Assembly (NCBI RefSeq): GCF_900104145.1
Contig: NZ_FNLB01000004.1
Coordinates: 62,001-126,000 of the forward strand
Length of the DNA stretch: 64,000 nucleotides
From: Pseudovibrio sp. Tun.PSC04-5.I4
Lineage (GTDB): Bacteria; Pseudomonadota; Alphaproteobacteria; Rhizobiales; Stappiaceae
Reading direction: 5' to 3'
Position 1 is the first letter of the stretch, and each line of letters starts with the position of its first letter. The notes beneath the pieces are model-generated. The model did not search any database, was not told the DNA's origin, and saw only the letters and a program-made list of their open reading frames with translations. The translations under genes and the position numbers were made by a program. Positions 43,502 through 52,996 of the stretch are shown piece after piece.

Positions 43502-44328
43502 TTGATCCCAAGCATAAACTCTCCATGTCCTAGCAGGCGAAAGCTCTGGGCATCAGTCGAGGTTGTTTGTATTACATTGCGAGGCCGACATCTGACAGTG
43601 ATTTGAAACTGATGTTGCGAATTGACAAATAGCATCTGGATTATCCCTTTGCGGGCAGCCGGATGCTTCAGGGACTTTTGCTTGGCGAGGGATACGAGGT
43701 TGGTCGACTTCACGTCTCAACGCTGATGAAGCGGATGGATATCAAGGCAATTTACCGCCGTCCCAATACATCAAAGCCAGCGCCGGGGCATAAAATCTAT
43801 CCCTATTTGCTGAGAAAACTGGCTGTCACACGTCCCAATCAGGTCTGGGCGATGGACATAACGTACATTCCCATGGCCAAAGGCTTCGTCTACCTGGCTG
43901 CCGTTGTAGACTGGTTCTCTCGACGAGTGTTGCCCTGGCGATTTTCCATCACCCTTGATACAGCTTTCTGTATTGAAGCGGTTGAAGAAGCTATGGCCAA
44001 GTACGGCAAGCCGGAAATCTTCAATACCGATCAGGGAAGCCAATTCACGTCGCTGGCATTCATAAAAATACTTAAAGATGCTGATGTTGCCATCTCAATG
44101 GATGGAAAAGGGGCTTGGCGGGATAATGTCTTTGTTGAGCGACTTTGGCGATCCATCAAATACGAAGAGGCCTATCTGCATGCTTATGGCAATGTCCCAG
44201 AGGCAAGAAACGGTATCAGGAGATATCTGGATTTCTACAATTCCAAGCGCCCTCATTCATCGCTTGACCGCAAGACACCGGATCAGGTCTACTTCAACCA
44301 CCATCCTCAATTGAATATCGCAGCATGA
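43498..44328 (+). pseudogene. IS3-family OrfB transposase with two amber stops
   Basis: The frame of 276 codons has the DDE core (WAMDITYIPMAKGFVYLAAV, FNTDQGSQFTS, and the Glu in VFVERLWRSIKYEE). TAG codons fall at about 43531 and 43630, before the core. The segment from 43663 remains open for 221 residues. No indel is seen. Confidence 0.87.
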
Positions 44329-44391
44329 AAGCAGGCCGGGTCCACTTATTAAACAGCACAGAACTGTTCAAACAAACCGAGCCACCTCTCT

Positions 44392-44598
44392 ATGCAGAGA
44401 TTCAATTCGCCAGGACAGCTGCAAAGGTTTGTGACTGTCTTCTCCGACCTTCTTTATCTCTTCGTTCGACCTCGCGATAAACGTTCTTCAATCGACACTC
44501 ACCTTCATCGAATTAACGCCTTTTCTCAATGGAAAGGGCTCCGAGGATGGACGCATGAAGTGTGCTCAGTCTGGGTTTTGCGGTCAAATCAAACTTAA
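44392..44598 (+). pseudogene. IS6-family transposase, C-terminal fragment
   Basis: MQRFNSPGQLQRFVTVFSDL, then HLHRINAFSQWKGL, is the end of an IS6 transposase of the type found at 7681. The front was lost at the IS3 boundary. The following AACTTAACGTGACAACACC is shared with the remnant at 21050. Confidence 0.78.
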
Positions 44599-44625
44599 CG
44601 TGACAACACCAGAAAACCTATTGTG

Positions 44626-45882
44626 TTAGGCCGTCACTTTCTTGCTGCGACCGCGGCGCTCTTCTATGTGGTCGCCAACGCGCATACCCCAATAGACCAA
44701 CTGTACACCTGCCCGTCCGATCATCCCTCCGGCCCAATCGTGCCTATAGCTTGAGAACAGCTTGTAACGGTCATCGCTTTGCGCTATTGCCCCGGCGATC
44801 AGGCGCCCACCCATTGCCGTCGTGTTCAGCCCATGGCCACCAAAAGCGGTGGCCATCCAAAGCCCACTCTCAATCTGTCCAATCAGCGGCATCTTGTGTA
44901 CCGCATACCCCATCAGCCCAGACCAAACGTGACTTAACCGTACCCGCCCCAGTTGTGGGTAGACAGACAGCATGTCACCAGTCATGGTGTCGGACAACCG
45001 CTGCGGTACGTCTTGTCGTGTGGTGATGCGGCCGCCCCATAAAAGCCGCCCATCTGGAAGGCGGCGGTAATAATCTGCCGCCCGTCGCATATCGATAACC
45101 CCAGAACCCGTTTGAATAGCATCTGCAAACAGCTTCTTGTCTGGGTGGGTCGCCATGACATAGGTAGCGATAGGTTGCATGGCCCGCGAAACTTTCGGAT
45201 ACAACCTAAAATCATAAGCACTGGTGCACAAAACCACATGTTCAGCTCTGACAGAACCTTGCGCCCCTAATACGCTCCAGCCGGGTTTCACCCTCTCCAG
45301 AGATCTGGCCGCGCTCTGCTCAAAGATCTGCCCCCCAAGACGTTCGATTTCCGAGGCCAGACCATGACAGTATTTCAACGGGTCGATGTGGAATGCCTCT
45401 GGGTTGAACAGTGCATGATGATAGGCTTGGCTTTGTAGGATTTCGCGGATTTGCGTGGTTTCCAAGAAATCCAGTTTCTGTGCGAATGTTTTCTGTGCCG
45501 CCGCTTGCTTGTCGTGTGCCCGTTGCTGGTTCCTGTAGCGATAGACATTGTAACACCCCTCTCCCTGAAAAACATTGGCCATCTTTAGATCCACAATGGC
45601 CTGTCGAACATATCGGGCCCCATCCATGGATAATTGATAAGCTTCGTGCCCATCCTTATCGCCAAGTCGTTGCATCAGCTTTTCCGCTGAATCGGAAAAG
45701 CCTCCAGAGACAAATCCGCCACTTCGCCCTGATGCGCCCCACCCGATGCGCTTGGCATCAAGCAGCACGACCGACTTGCCTCCACGCAACAACTCCAGCG
45801 CAGTCGTCAGGCCCGCAAGACCTGCGCCAATCACACAGACATCAGCGGCCACGTTTCCCTGCAATCGTGCACGACAGTCCAC
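44626..45882 (-). CDS. FAD-dependent amine oxidase (PuuB/DAO-like), 5' end possibly lost
   Basis: The 418-residue frame has the dinucleotide-binding VCVIGAGLAGLTTALELLRG near its start, GASGRSGGFVSGG, and the C-terminal FGGHGLNTTAMGGRLIAGAI typical of gamma-glutamylputrescine oxidase and related DAO-family enzymes. They oxidise amines to aldehydes with hydrogen peroxide. Sequence upstream of the GTG at 45882 still reads as family-like protein (ETGCYPDSYYATALGD) but meets a stop about 26 codons earlier with no ATG, GTG or TTG. The natural start may have been lost, or a short form may be made from GTG. Confidence 0.8.
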   Translation of the reverse strand: MDCRARLQGNVAADVCVIGAGLAGLTTALELLRGGKSVVLLDAKRIGWGASGRSGGFVSGGFSDSAEKLMQRLGDKDGHEAYQLSMDGARYVRQAIVDLKMANVFQGEGCYNVYRYRNQQRAHDKQAAAQKTFAQKLDFLETTQIREILQSQAYHHALFNPEAFHIDPLKYCHGLASEIERLGGQIFEQSAARSLERVKPGWSVLGAQGSVRAEHVVLCTSAYDFRLYPKVSRAMQPIATYVMATHPDKKLFADAIQTGSGVIDMRRAADYYRRLPDGRLLWGGRITTRQDVPQRLSDTMTGDMLSVYPQLGRVRLSHVWSGLMGYAVHKMPLIGQIESGLWMATAFGGHGLNTTAMGGRLIAGAIAQSDDRYKLFSSYRHDWAGGMIGRAGVQLVYWGMRVGDHIEERRGRSKKVTA

Positions 45883-46543
45883 GTCCCCCAGAGCGGTGGC
45901 ATAATAACTGTCGGGGTAACAGCCTGTTTCATATTGATATTCTTCCAGTTTATTTATTCAGCCGCGGCTCTGCTGAACCCGCACGGGTCCGAGGCTGTAT
46001 TTTCGAGCTAACCGCAAAAGTTGGTGATGGGTTTCACGCCGCGTGATTTTGGTTTGCATCACTCTCGTTGCCATTTGTGAAGATGACACCCTGTAATATC
46101 TTAGGCAATTGATTTTTGCGGCATTGTTGCGTAACTCAACTTTTTCTTACAGCTCACCCTTACTCGCCTAATTCAGGTCGCGTTGACGAGTTCGAACGTG
46201 GGACGTCCGAGAGCGGTCATTATGTTGAGGGGCTGTGTTGCGTAATTCGAAATGGGCTCACAGCTTGCCCAAACCCATGAACCTGGGCATCATGAAACAC
46301 GCTGGAACGCAGACGTCCCAAGGCTGTCATCTTATTAAGAACGGAGACAGCAACTTTCGCCTCCGTCCTCTAATTGTTAAACTTTCGTGACTTGAGCGTG
46401 GCCCCGATCACCCGCTTAAAGCGCCCCATTAAGGTTTCTCCCCGTGCCCGCCGACCATATCCAGTCTGCTTTTGCCAAGACATTCTGCCGCCCTCTTGAA
46501 TGGCAAGAATATCCCGGTCGCGCCGCAGGGCTAACGCATGAAA
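45883..46543. mobile_element. Patchwork of IS ends
   Basis: From left: the untranslated family-like start of the oxidase gene (to about 45960), an IS256 end nearly identical to 42582 onward (46007-46118), a first IS903-type end fragment (46119-46229), and a second, diverged IS903-type left end with part of its transposase C-terminus (46231-46520). The last stops abruptly at an ISAs1-type fragment. No intact gene is present. Confidence 0.7.
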
Positions 46544-47105
46544 CTACATTTCAATGATTTCTTGCATGTAATCATTGTTCCAGCCCGCCGTTTTTCTCCT
46601 TCTTTTGATGCTGCCCTTCCGCGTTGTATTGGCTTTGACCAGATTGATAGCGATCTTCCTCAGTACACTTAAGTTTGCAGCGGCGTTGCGGTCGCGGATC
46701 CGGCTGTCAACCTCGCGAAAGCCCACATCAAGCACCCAGTGAAGACTGTTTTCGATGGCCCAGTGGTTACGGACCGCTGCAGCAATGACTGTCGGCGAGG
46801 CCTCGGCACTGGTAAGAAAGTAGCGGATGTCGGCAGTGACTTTTGAGCTGCCGCCGCCATGGATGTTATTGATTGATGTAATCGTCTCAACGGCCATAAC
46901 CTGTGCCAGTTTGGGCCAGCCCTTCATCGTTTCCAGTGCGCTGATGTCCTCGCAGACAAAGGCGCGGCGACGGGTCGTGCGCCCATGACTATCGTCAAAG
47001 GCATCGGCAATCGGCAATCGGACGAATTTTAGCCGGCACGTCGAAGGCATTCTCCTTAAAATAACGCTGGACTTCCCGGTGCGCCTTTTTCTGGTTGCCT
47101 TTCAG
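46544..47105 (-). pseudogene. ISAs1-family transposase, C-terminal fragment with frameshift
   Basis: The block AVETITSINNIHGGGSSKVT, RYFLTSAEASP and NHWAIENSLHWVLDVGFREV is characteristic of ISAs1 transposases. Upstream codons (KGNQKKAHREVQRYFKENAF) are in another frame, so at least one indel lies near 47010, close to an 8-base tandem CGGCAATCGGCAATCGG. The front is cut by the IS903-type copy B. Confidence 0.8.
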
Positions 47106-48208
47106 GGCGCTGTTGCACAATTCGAAATTAGCTTGCAGCTTGCCCAATCCCATGCATCTGATCATGCAGAAACCTTCTCGAACGCAGCGCGTCCGAGGGC
47201 GGTCATTGTGTTGAGGACGGCGACGCCAAGTTTTGCCTCTGTCCTCTGATTGTTCAACTTTCGTGACCTGAGCGTGGTCCCGATCACCTGCTTAAAGCGG
47301 CCCATCAAGGTTTCGCCTCGAGACCTTCGGCCATATCCGGTTTGCTTTTGCCAAGACATCCTGCCGTTCTTTTGAATGGCAAGAATATCCCGGTCGCGAG
47401 CAGTGGGAGCGGTCGCAGCCTGTGGGCCGGGGATAGCTGTTTTGGGAGGTGGAATGATGATCTCAACACCGTCATAGCGCTTTGCTATTTCCTGTCGTGT
47501 CGTGAAGCCATCATAAGCGCCATCCCCTAAAAACGTTGCCACCGGACCCTCAACCTGATCCAACAGATCCGGCACAGCGGTTGGATCGGCAACCGTATCC
47601 TTAGTCAGTTCAGAACATACGATTTCGCCGGCATTCAGATCAAGGCCAAGGTGAAGTTTGCGCCAAGCTCTGCGCTTTATCCTGGTTCCATGCTTGGTTT
47701 CCTGCCATTCTCCGGCACCAAAGATCTTAACGCCTGTACTATCGATTACCAGCTCTACTGGCTCTGAGTTCGTTCGTGGTTTGGGGTTTGAAAGTTTCAA
47801 GCCATCTGCGCGGAGCGACAGGGTTGAAAAGTCAGGAACCGGTAAAACCAACTCCATCAAATGGAACACAGACCTCACAAACCCTTGAGTCTGCCTCAAA
47901 GCAAGACCGAATACGACCCGGATTTGCAAACAGGTTTCAATGGCAAGCTCTGAAAACTTGGCGGGCCGTCCACGTCGTTGGTTCTCGGGTGCAAACCAAG
48001 CCTTGGCAGCGCTCTCTTCAATCCAAACCGTGACATCGCCGCGACGACGCAAGCTTTCATTATACTTCGACCAGTTCGTCACTTTGTATTTGGCTTTGGC
48101 AAACTTATGTCGGCGATCAGCATTGGCTTTAAACGGCATGAAGTGAATCTTCACTGAAGGAAATATCAGCCGGAGTATACGCCTGAAGCGTATTTATGCA
48201 ACAGCGCC
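47106..48208 (-). mobile_element. IS903-type (IS5 family) element, copy B, intact
   Basis: Ends GGCGCTGTTGCA (47106) and TGCAACAGCGCC (48208) bound 1103 bp with one complete transposase gene. Copy C at 51453 has the same length and orientation. The 9-bp flanks GCCTTTCAG and CCATGTACT differ. It interrupts an ISAs1 fragment on the left. Confidence 0.93.
47162..48154 (-). CDS. IS903-type transposase (copy B)
   Basis: The intact 330-residue protein resembles the IS903 transposase throughout: YKVTNWSKYNESLRRRGDVT, FVRSVFHLMELVLPVPDFST, the Asp-bearing VIDSTGVKIFGAGEW, FLGDGAYDGFTTRQ and GYGRRSRGETLMGRFKQVIG with the Glu. No mutation was found. It could mobilise copies A, B and C and the DNA between them. 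Confidence 0.93.
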   Translation of the reverse strand: MKIHFMPFKANADRRHKFAKAKYKVTNWSKYNESLRRRGDVTVWIEESAAKAWFAPENQRRGRPAKFSELAIETCLQIRVVFGLALRQTQGFVRSVFHLMELVLPVPDFSTLSLRADGLKLSNPKPRTNSEPVELVIDSTGVKIFGAGEWQETKHGTRIKRRAWRKLHLGLDLNAGEIVCSELTKDTVADPTAVPDLLDQVEGPVATFLGDGAYDGFTTRQEIAKRYDGVEIIIPPPKTAIPGPQAATAPTARDRDILAIQKNGRMSWQKQTGYGRRSRGETLMGRFKQVIGTTLRSRKLNNQRTEAKLGVAVLNTMTALGRAAFEKVSA

Positions 48209-48217
48209 CCATGTACT

Positions 48218-49627
48218 TCAGAGTTTGATGATTGCCATTTTATCATGGGTCATGTCGTGCATTGTGTAGCCGATGCCACCTGTTCCATAACCCGATTGCC
48301 TGCGCCCTGCGAAAGGCATCCAGTCGACGCGGAAGGCGGTATGATCATTGACCATCACTGCTGTTGCATCCAGGTTCCTTATTGCGTTCATTGCAGTATC
48401 AAGACTACTGGTAAAAACTGAGGCCTGGAAAGCAAATGGGAGGCTGTTTGCCATTGTAAATGCATCTTCGATCGCTTCGTAATCATAGATGCAAACGACA
48501 GGGCCAAAAATTTCTTTTTGAGACACGTTTACCTCGAGTGGTGGACGAAGCAACACCGTTGGCGCGTATGTTGTTGCTCCTCGTTTTTGCCCGCCAGCCA
48601 ATACACTGGCGCCAGCCTGCCTTGCTTCCTCAACCCAATCCGATACCCGGTTGACTTCCCGGGGCCTTATGAGCGGACCGCATTCGGTCTGCTCATAGAT
48701 TGCGTTGCCGACGACAAGTCTGGAAACTTCTTCAGCCAATAACTGACCAATACTCGCCGCAAATTTCTTTGGGGCATATATCCTTTGAACGGACACACAA
48801 ACCTGACCGGAGTGATAATACCCTCCCTTAACAAGTTTTGGGATCATCTCCTGAATATCTGCATTTTCATCTATGATCACAGGTGCAGCCCCGCCATGCT
48901 CCAAAGCACATCTGGTTCCTTGCGCCAGCTTGGAGCGTAGCATCCAACCAACCCTGGCAGATCCGATAAAACTAAAGAACGCAACACGTGGATCAGTTAC
49001 CATCTTCTCGGCGGTTGGTGTATCGCAAGGTGCAAAGCAACACCATTCCTCGGGCAATCCTGCCTCGTAAAGAATGTTCACGAATGATTGGCAGGACAAA
49101 GGTGTATCATCTGCCGGTTTTACTAATACCGGGCACCCGGCTGCAACAGCTGGGCCAACCTGATGTACAATCAGATTGAGAGGGTGGTTGAAAGCCGAGA
49201 CTGCGACCACGACACCAATAGGCTCACGGCTGGTAAATGCCAGCCTGCCAGCTCCTGCAGCGGTGAGGTCCATCGGGATTTCTCTGCCAGCCAGACTTAT
49301 AATATTGCTAGCGCACAGCTCAACACCATCAATCGCCCGTGAGACCTCTACGCGTGCGTCAATGAGAGGTTTCCCTCCCTCATTTGCAATCTGATACGCA
49401 AGTTCTTCAAATCGCGTTTGCATTATGGTCGCGGCTTTTTTTAATATTTCAATTCGCCGATAGACAGGTATCCAGTTTTTCCGGTTCATGTGAAGTTGAT
49501 GCGCCACCGATAAACATGCATCAACTTCATCCCATGATTTTCGATCTACACTGCCAATAACCAACTGATCGAATGGATTTACAACTTCTATAACCCGATC
49601 AGTCCAAGATGAATTTGTATTGCTCAT
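48218..49627 (-). CDS. Aldehyde dehydrogenase family protein
   Basis: The 469-residue NAD(P)-dependent enzyme has the ALDH core: SAFNHPLNLIVHQVGPAVAA, SFIGSARVG, general-base Glu in ALEHGGAAPVII, and the catalytic Cys in GQVCVSVQRIY. It ends with PFAGRRQSGYGTGG. It resembles the lactaldehyde/phosphonoacetaldehyde dehydrogenase branch. The start overlaps the end of the upstream ThDP enzyme gene by four bases, so the two work together: the ThDP enzyme would make or use a keto compound and this enzyme would oxidise an aldehyde. Confidence 0.9.
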   Translation of the reverse strand: MSNTNSSWTDRVIEVVNPFDQLVIGSVDRKSWDEVDACLSVAHQLHMNRKNWIPVYRRIEILKKAATIMQTRFEELAYQIANEGGKPLIDARVEVSRAIDGVELCASNIISLAGREIPMDLTAAGAGRLAFTSREPIGVVVAVSAFNHPLNLIVHQVGPAVAAGCPVLVKPADDTPLSCQSFVNILYEAGLPEEWCCFAPCDTPTAEKMVTDPRVAFFSFIGSARVGWMLRSKLAQGTRCALEHGGAAPVIIDENADIQEMIPKLVKGGYYHSGQVCVSVQRIYAPKKFAASIGQLLAEEVSRLVVGNAIYEQTECGPLIRPREVNRVSDWVEEARQAGASVLAGGQKRGATTYAPTVLLRPPLEVNVSQKEIFGPVVCIYDYEAIEDAFTMANSLPFAFQASVFTSSLDTAMNAIRNLDATAVMVNDHTAFRVDWMPFAGRRQSGYGTGGIGYTMHDMTHDKMAIIKL

Positions 49628-51303
49628 AACAGGCAGACCTTAGCTTTAAGTTCATCTACCAGAACCTTTTGGTTCTCAGAATAATCTACCGGCAGATCAA
49701 TCAGATGTACTCCACCAGCCTGAAAAGCAGCTTCAAATGTAGGCACTAAATCATCCGTAGCACCTATACGATGACCCGTCGCTCCATAGCACTCGGCGTA
49801 TTTCACAAAGTCAGGGTTGGAGAACTCCAATCCCCAATCCTGGAACCCTGCTGCGACCTGCTTCCATCGGATCATACCGTATGAGCCGTCGTTCAGTACT
49901 GTAATAACCAGATTGAGCTTCAACCGGACAGCAGTCTCCATCTCCTGACTGTTCATCATGAAACCGCCGTCTCCACAGATCGCCATGACACGGCGATCAG
50001 GGTTCAAAAACGCGGCCATCATCGCAGAAGGCAGCCCAGCCCCCATCGTGGCCAGGGCATTGTCCAATAGAACTGTATTTGGCTGATATGCCTTATAGTT
50101 TCGCGCGTACCAGATTTTATAGATCCCGTTATCGAGGGCAATGATGTCCTTTTCGCCCATTACGCGTCTTGTATCAGCCACGAACCTTTGGGGGGTTATG
50201 GGATATCTTGGATCGTCAATTCCTTGAGCGAGATGTTTTTCAACTTCACGTTTGATTGTTTGGAAGTAGCTGATGTCGACCTTCAGGTCAGTGCCGAGTT
50301 TGTTTTTCAGATGAGTAACTGAGTTAGCCAGATCCCCAACGACTTCCACCTGCGGAAAATAAACCTGGTCAACCTGCGCGGACTTATAGTTGACATGGAT
50401 CACCTTTTTCCCGCCAACCTCCATAAAAAACGGAGGTTTTTCAACGACATCATGGCCGATATTTATGATCAAATCTGATCTATCGATTGCACAATGCATA
50501 TAATCATTGTCGGAAAGAGCAGCTGTGCCAAGAAACAGGTCGGAACGTTCATCAACAACACCTTTGCCCATTTGCGTATCAAAAAACGGAATTCCGGTGG
50601 TATGGATGAAATCTGAAATTTCGCTTCGGACATTTTTTCTGTTTGCCCCTGCTCCAATCAGAACCAACGGCATTTTGGCATTCTTGATGAGCTCGACAGC
50701 ATCAGAGAGAGCATGATCATCCGCAGTTGCGTAATAACGTGGGTGTGGCTCAATCACACTTGAGCTGCATGACTCTTCCGCGATATCTTCAGGAAGCTCC
50801 AGCAGTACGGCGCCCGGTCTTTCTTCCTCTGCAATACGGAAAGCTTCCCTCACCAAAGCCGGAATTGTATCTCCATGGACAATCTGCTTAGACATCTTAC
50901 AAATTGGCTCGAATAACTTGACGATGTCGATGATTTGGAATTGGCCTTGTTTGGATTTCTTGATGGGCTTTTGACCAGTAATCATGATCAATGGAAATCC
51001 ACCCAGATGAGCATAAGCTGCCGGTGTTGCAAAGTTGGTTGCCCCGGGCCCTAAGGTCGCCAGACAGACACCAGCTTTTCCGGTAAGCCTGCCATACGTG
51101 GCGGCCATGAAAGCAGCTCCTTGTTCATGGCGGGTGAGGATTAATTTGATGCTGGAGGTTCTCAGGGATTCGACAAAATCCAGATTTTCTTCACCGGGAA
51201 CACCAAAGACATGGTCTACGCCCTCTGTTTCCAGTGCTTTGACGAATAAATCCGTGGCCTTCATTGTACTTTCTGCAGGGGTAACCATCTGGAAACTCTC
51301 CAT
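49624..51303 (-). CDS. ThDP-dependent enzyme, acetolactate synthase large-subunit type
   Basis: The 559-residue protein has the ThDP-enzyme layout: an N-terminal Pyr domain with VFGVPGEENLDFVESL and the catalytic Glu in LTRHEQGAAFMA, a central domain, and a C-terminal PP domain with the metal motif GDGGFMMNSQEMETAVRLKL, written GDGGFMMN and LNDGSYGMI. It groups by eye with acetolactate synthases, but no small subunit is nearby, and pairing with an aldehyde dehydrogenase suggests a catabolic role (decarboxylation or carboligation of a 2-keto acid). AAGGA lies eight bases before the ATG at 51303. Its promoter region abuts copy C. Confidence 0.87.
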   Translation of the reverse strand: MESFQMVTPAESTMKATDLFVKALETEGVDHVFGVPGEENLDFVESLRTSSIKLILTRHEQGAAFMAATYGRLTGKAGVCLATLGPGATNFATPAAYAHLGGFPLIMITGQKPIKKSKQGQFQIIDIVKLFEPICKMSKQIVHGDTIPALVREAFRIAEEERPGAVLLELPEDIAEESCSSSVIEPHPRYYATADDHALSDAVELIKNAKMPLVLIGAGANRKNVRSEISDFIHTTGIPFFDTQMGKGVVDERSDLFLGTAALSDNDYMHCAIDRSDLIINIGHDVVEKPPFFMEVGGKKVIHVNYKSAQVDQVYFPQVEVVGDLANSVTHLKNKLGTDLKVDISYFQTIKREVEKHLAQGIDDPRYPITPQRFVADTRRVMGEKDIIALDNGIYKIWYARNYKAYQPNTVLLDNALATMGAGLPSAMMAAFLNPDRRVMAICGDGGFMMNSQEMETAVRLKLNLVITVLNDGSYGMIRWKQVAAGFQDWGLEFSNPDFVKYAECYGATGHRIGATDDLVPTFEAAFQAGGVHLIDLPVDYSENQKVLVDELKAKVCLL

Positions 51304-51452
51304 TTCCGTGGTCCTTTACATTAAGGACGAGCGTACGTTTCATCGATTTAGTCGGCATAATCTCACAGGAACACTAATTTGCGTTACCCAGATATCTGTT
51401 GTTTTATAAAACTTGAGTTCGTTGGGTTCAGCGTACCCACCCGCTCAGGACG

Positions 51453-52555
51453 GGCGCTGTTGCACAATTCGAAATTAGCTTGCAACTTGCCCAATCCCAT
51501 GCATCTGATCATGCAGAAACCTTCTCGACCGTGGCGCGTCCGAGGGCGGTCATTGTGTTGAGGACGGCGACGCCAAGTTTTGCCTCTGTCCTCTGATTGT
51601 TCAACTTTCGTGACCTGAGCGTGGTCCCGATCACCTGCTTAAAGCGGCCCATCAAGGTTTCGCCTCGAGACCTTCGGCCATATCCGGTTTGCTTTTGCCA
51701 AGACATCCTGCCGTTCTTTTGAATGGCAAGAATATCCCGGTCGCGAGCAGTGGGAGCGGTCGCAGCCTGTGGGCCGGGGATAGCTGTTTTGGGAGGTGGA
51801 ATGATGATCTCAACACCGTCATAGCGCTTTGCTATTTCCTGTCGTGTCGTGAAGCCATCATAAGCGCCATCCCCTAAAAACGTTGCTACCGGACCCTCAA
51901 CCTGATCCAACAGATCCGGCACAGCGGTTGGATCGGCAACCGTATCCTCAGTCAGTTCAGAACATACGATTTCGCCGGCATTCAGATCAAGGCCAAGGTG
52001 AAGTTTGCGCCAAGCTCTGCGCTTTATCCTGGTTCCATGCTTGGTTTCCTGCCATTCTCCGGCACCAAAGATCTTAACGCCTGTACTATCGATTACCAGC
52101 GCTACTGGCTCAGAGCCCGTTCGCAGTTTGGGATTTGAAAGTTTCAAGCCATCTGCGCGGAGCGACAGGGTTGAAAAGTCAGGAACCGGTAAAACCAACT
52201 CCATCAAATGGAACACAGACCTCACAAACCCTTGAGTCTGCCTCAAAGCAAGACCGAATACGACCCGGATTTGCAAACAGGTTTCAATGGCAAGCTCTGA
52301 AAACTTGGCGGGCCGTCCACGTCGTTGGTTCTCGGGTGCAAACCAAGCCTTGGCAGCGCTCTCTTCAATCCAAACCGTGACATCGCCGCGACGACGCAAG
52401 CTTTCATTATACTTCGACCAGTTCGTCACTTTGTATTTGGCTTTGGCAAACTTATGTCGGCGATCGGCATTGGTTTTAGACGGCATAAAGTGAATCTTCA
52501 CTGAAGGAATTATCAGCCGGAATATACGCCTGAAGAGTATTTATGCAACAGCGCC
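51453..52555 (-). mobile_element. IS903-type (IS5 family) element, copy C, intact
   Basis: It has the same ends, length (1103 bp) and direction as copy B, with only a few percent difference. With copy B it frames the aldehyde dehydrogenase/ThDP operon. The 9-bp flanks CTCAGGACG and CTCTTGCCT do not match each other, nor do the outer flanks of the B-C pair. Confidence 0.93.
51509..52501 (-). CDS. IS903-type transposase (copy C)
   Basis: The intact 330-residue protein is nearly identical to copy B, with roughly ten substitutions seen (for example KPRTNSEPVE versus KLRTGSEPVA, and AAFEKVSA versus ATVEKVSA). All catalytic blocks are kept. Confidence 0.93.
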   Translation of the reverse strand: MKIHFMPSKTNADRRHKFAKAKYKVTNWSKYNESLRRRGDVTVWIEESAAKAWFAPENQRRGRPAKFSELAIETCLQIRVVFGLALRQTQGFVRSVFHLMELVLPVPDFSTLSLRADGLKLSNPKLRTGSEPVALVIDSTGVKIFGAGEWQETKHGTRIKRRAWRKLHLGLDLNAGEIVCSELTEDTVADPTAVPDLLDQVEGPVATFLGDGAYDGFTTRQEIAKRYDGVEIIIPPPKTAIPGPQAATAPTARDRDILAIQKNGRMSWQKQTGYGRRSRGETLMGRFKQVIGTTLRSRKLNNQRTEAKLGVAVLNTMTALGRATVEKVSA

Positions 52556-52651
52556 CTCTTGCCTATGCAAACCAGGCCAAGACTTGTGCATAAATCTCTA
52601 GGGGCGTTGCACGTGGGAGGCCTTTGTGTGGAATTTTCGCGCTCTTGCGAG

Positions 52652-52688
52652 AATAATAAAGAGCCCACTTAGATGGGCCTTTATTATT
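52652..52688. terminator. Rho-independent terminator, probably bidirectional
   Basis: A stem AATAATAAAG-a-GCCCA pairs with TGGGC-CTTTATTATT around a six-base loop. A T-rich run follows on the plus strand, and the 3' arm itself is T-rich on the minus strand. It lies about 60 bases past the stop of the small gene at 52751. Confidence 0.8.
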
Positions 52689-52750
52689 CATTTTTTATTC
52701 ACTCACGCTTTGCTAATGTTGATTTGATGAATAATACCATTGTTAGCGCT

Positions 52751-52990
52751 TTAGAGTTTCCCAACATCTAGACCAGCTCTCTTCAAGCGCTTAGTTAAAT
52801 TTCTCATTTTGCTAAACTCAGCACCAAAACTAGTCGACAATTCGGTCATCTTGCAAAATTCCACACCAGACACATCTGGTAAGTCATCGGCATATTTAAG
52901 CATTTGCAAGTGAATTTCAAGCGTGCGCTGGTTTCTAGGTGCATTTGAAATTGCCGTTTTAATACTCTGGTAGATTGTCAATTTGGTCAT
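52751..52990 (-). CDS. Small conserved-looking protein, possible helical DNA-binding protein
   Basis: The 79-residue product starts MTKLTIYQSIKTAISNAPRN and continues with LPDVSGVEFCKMTELSTSFG and FSKMRNLTKRLKRAGLD. It is helical and basic toward the end, with a possible helix-turn-helix in the second half. I do not recognise the family with certainty. A clear terminator follows and a long inverted repeat precedes its ATG by six bases, which supports a real, regulated gene. One idea is an autorepressor acting on that repeat. Confidence 0.6.
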   Translation of the reverse strand: MTKLTIYQSIKTAISNAPRNQRTLEIHLQMLKYADDLPDVSGVEFCKMTELSTSFGAEFSKMRNLTKRLKRAGLDVGKL

Positions 52991-52996
52991 GTATAC

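Larger units (their letters stand above)
43095..44360 (+). mobile_element. IS3-family element, inactivated
   Basis: Imperfect ends TGTGCT...AAGTGG at 43095 and the matching inverse CCACTT...AGCACA at 44360 bound 1266 bp with overlapping orfA and orfB. Both frames carry stop codons. The element interrupts an IS256 fragment on the left and abuts an IS6 fragment on the right. Confidence 0.85.
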
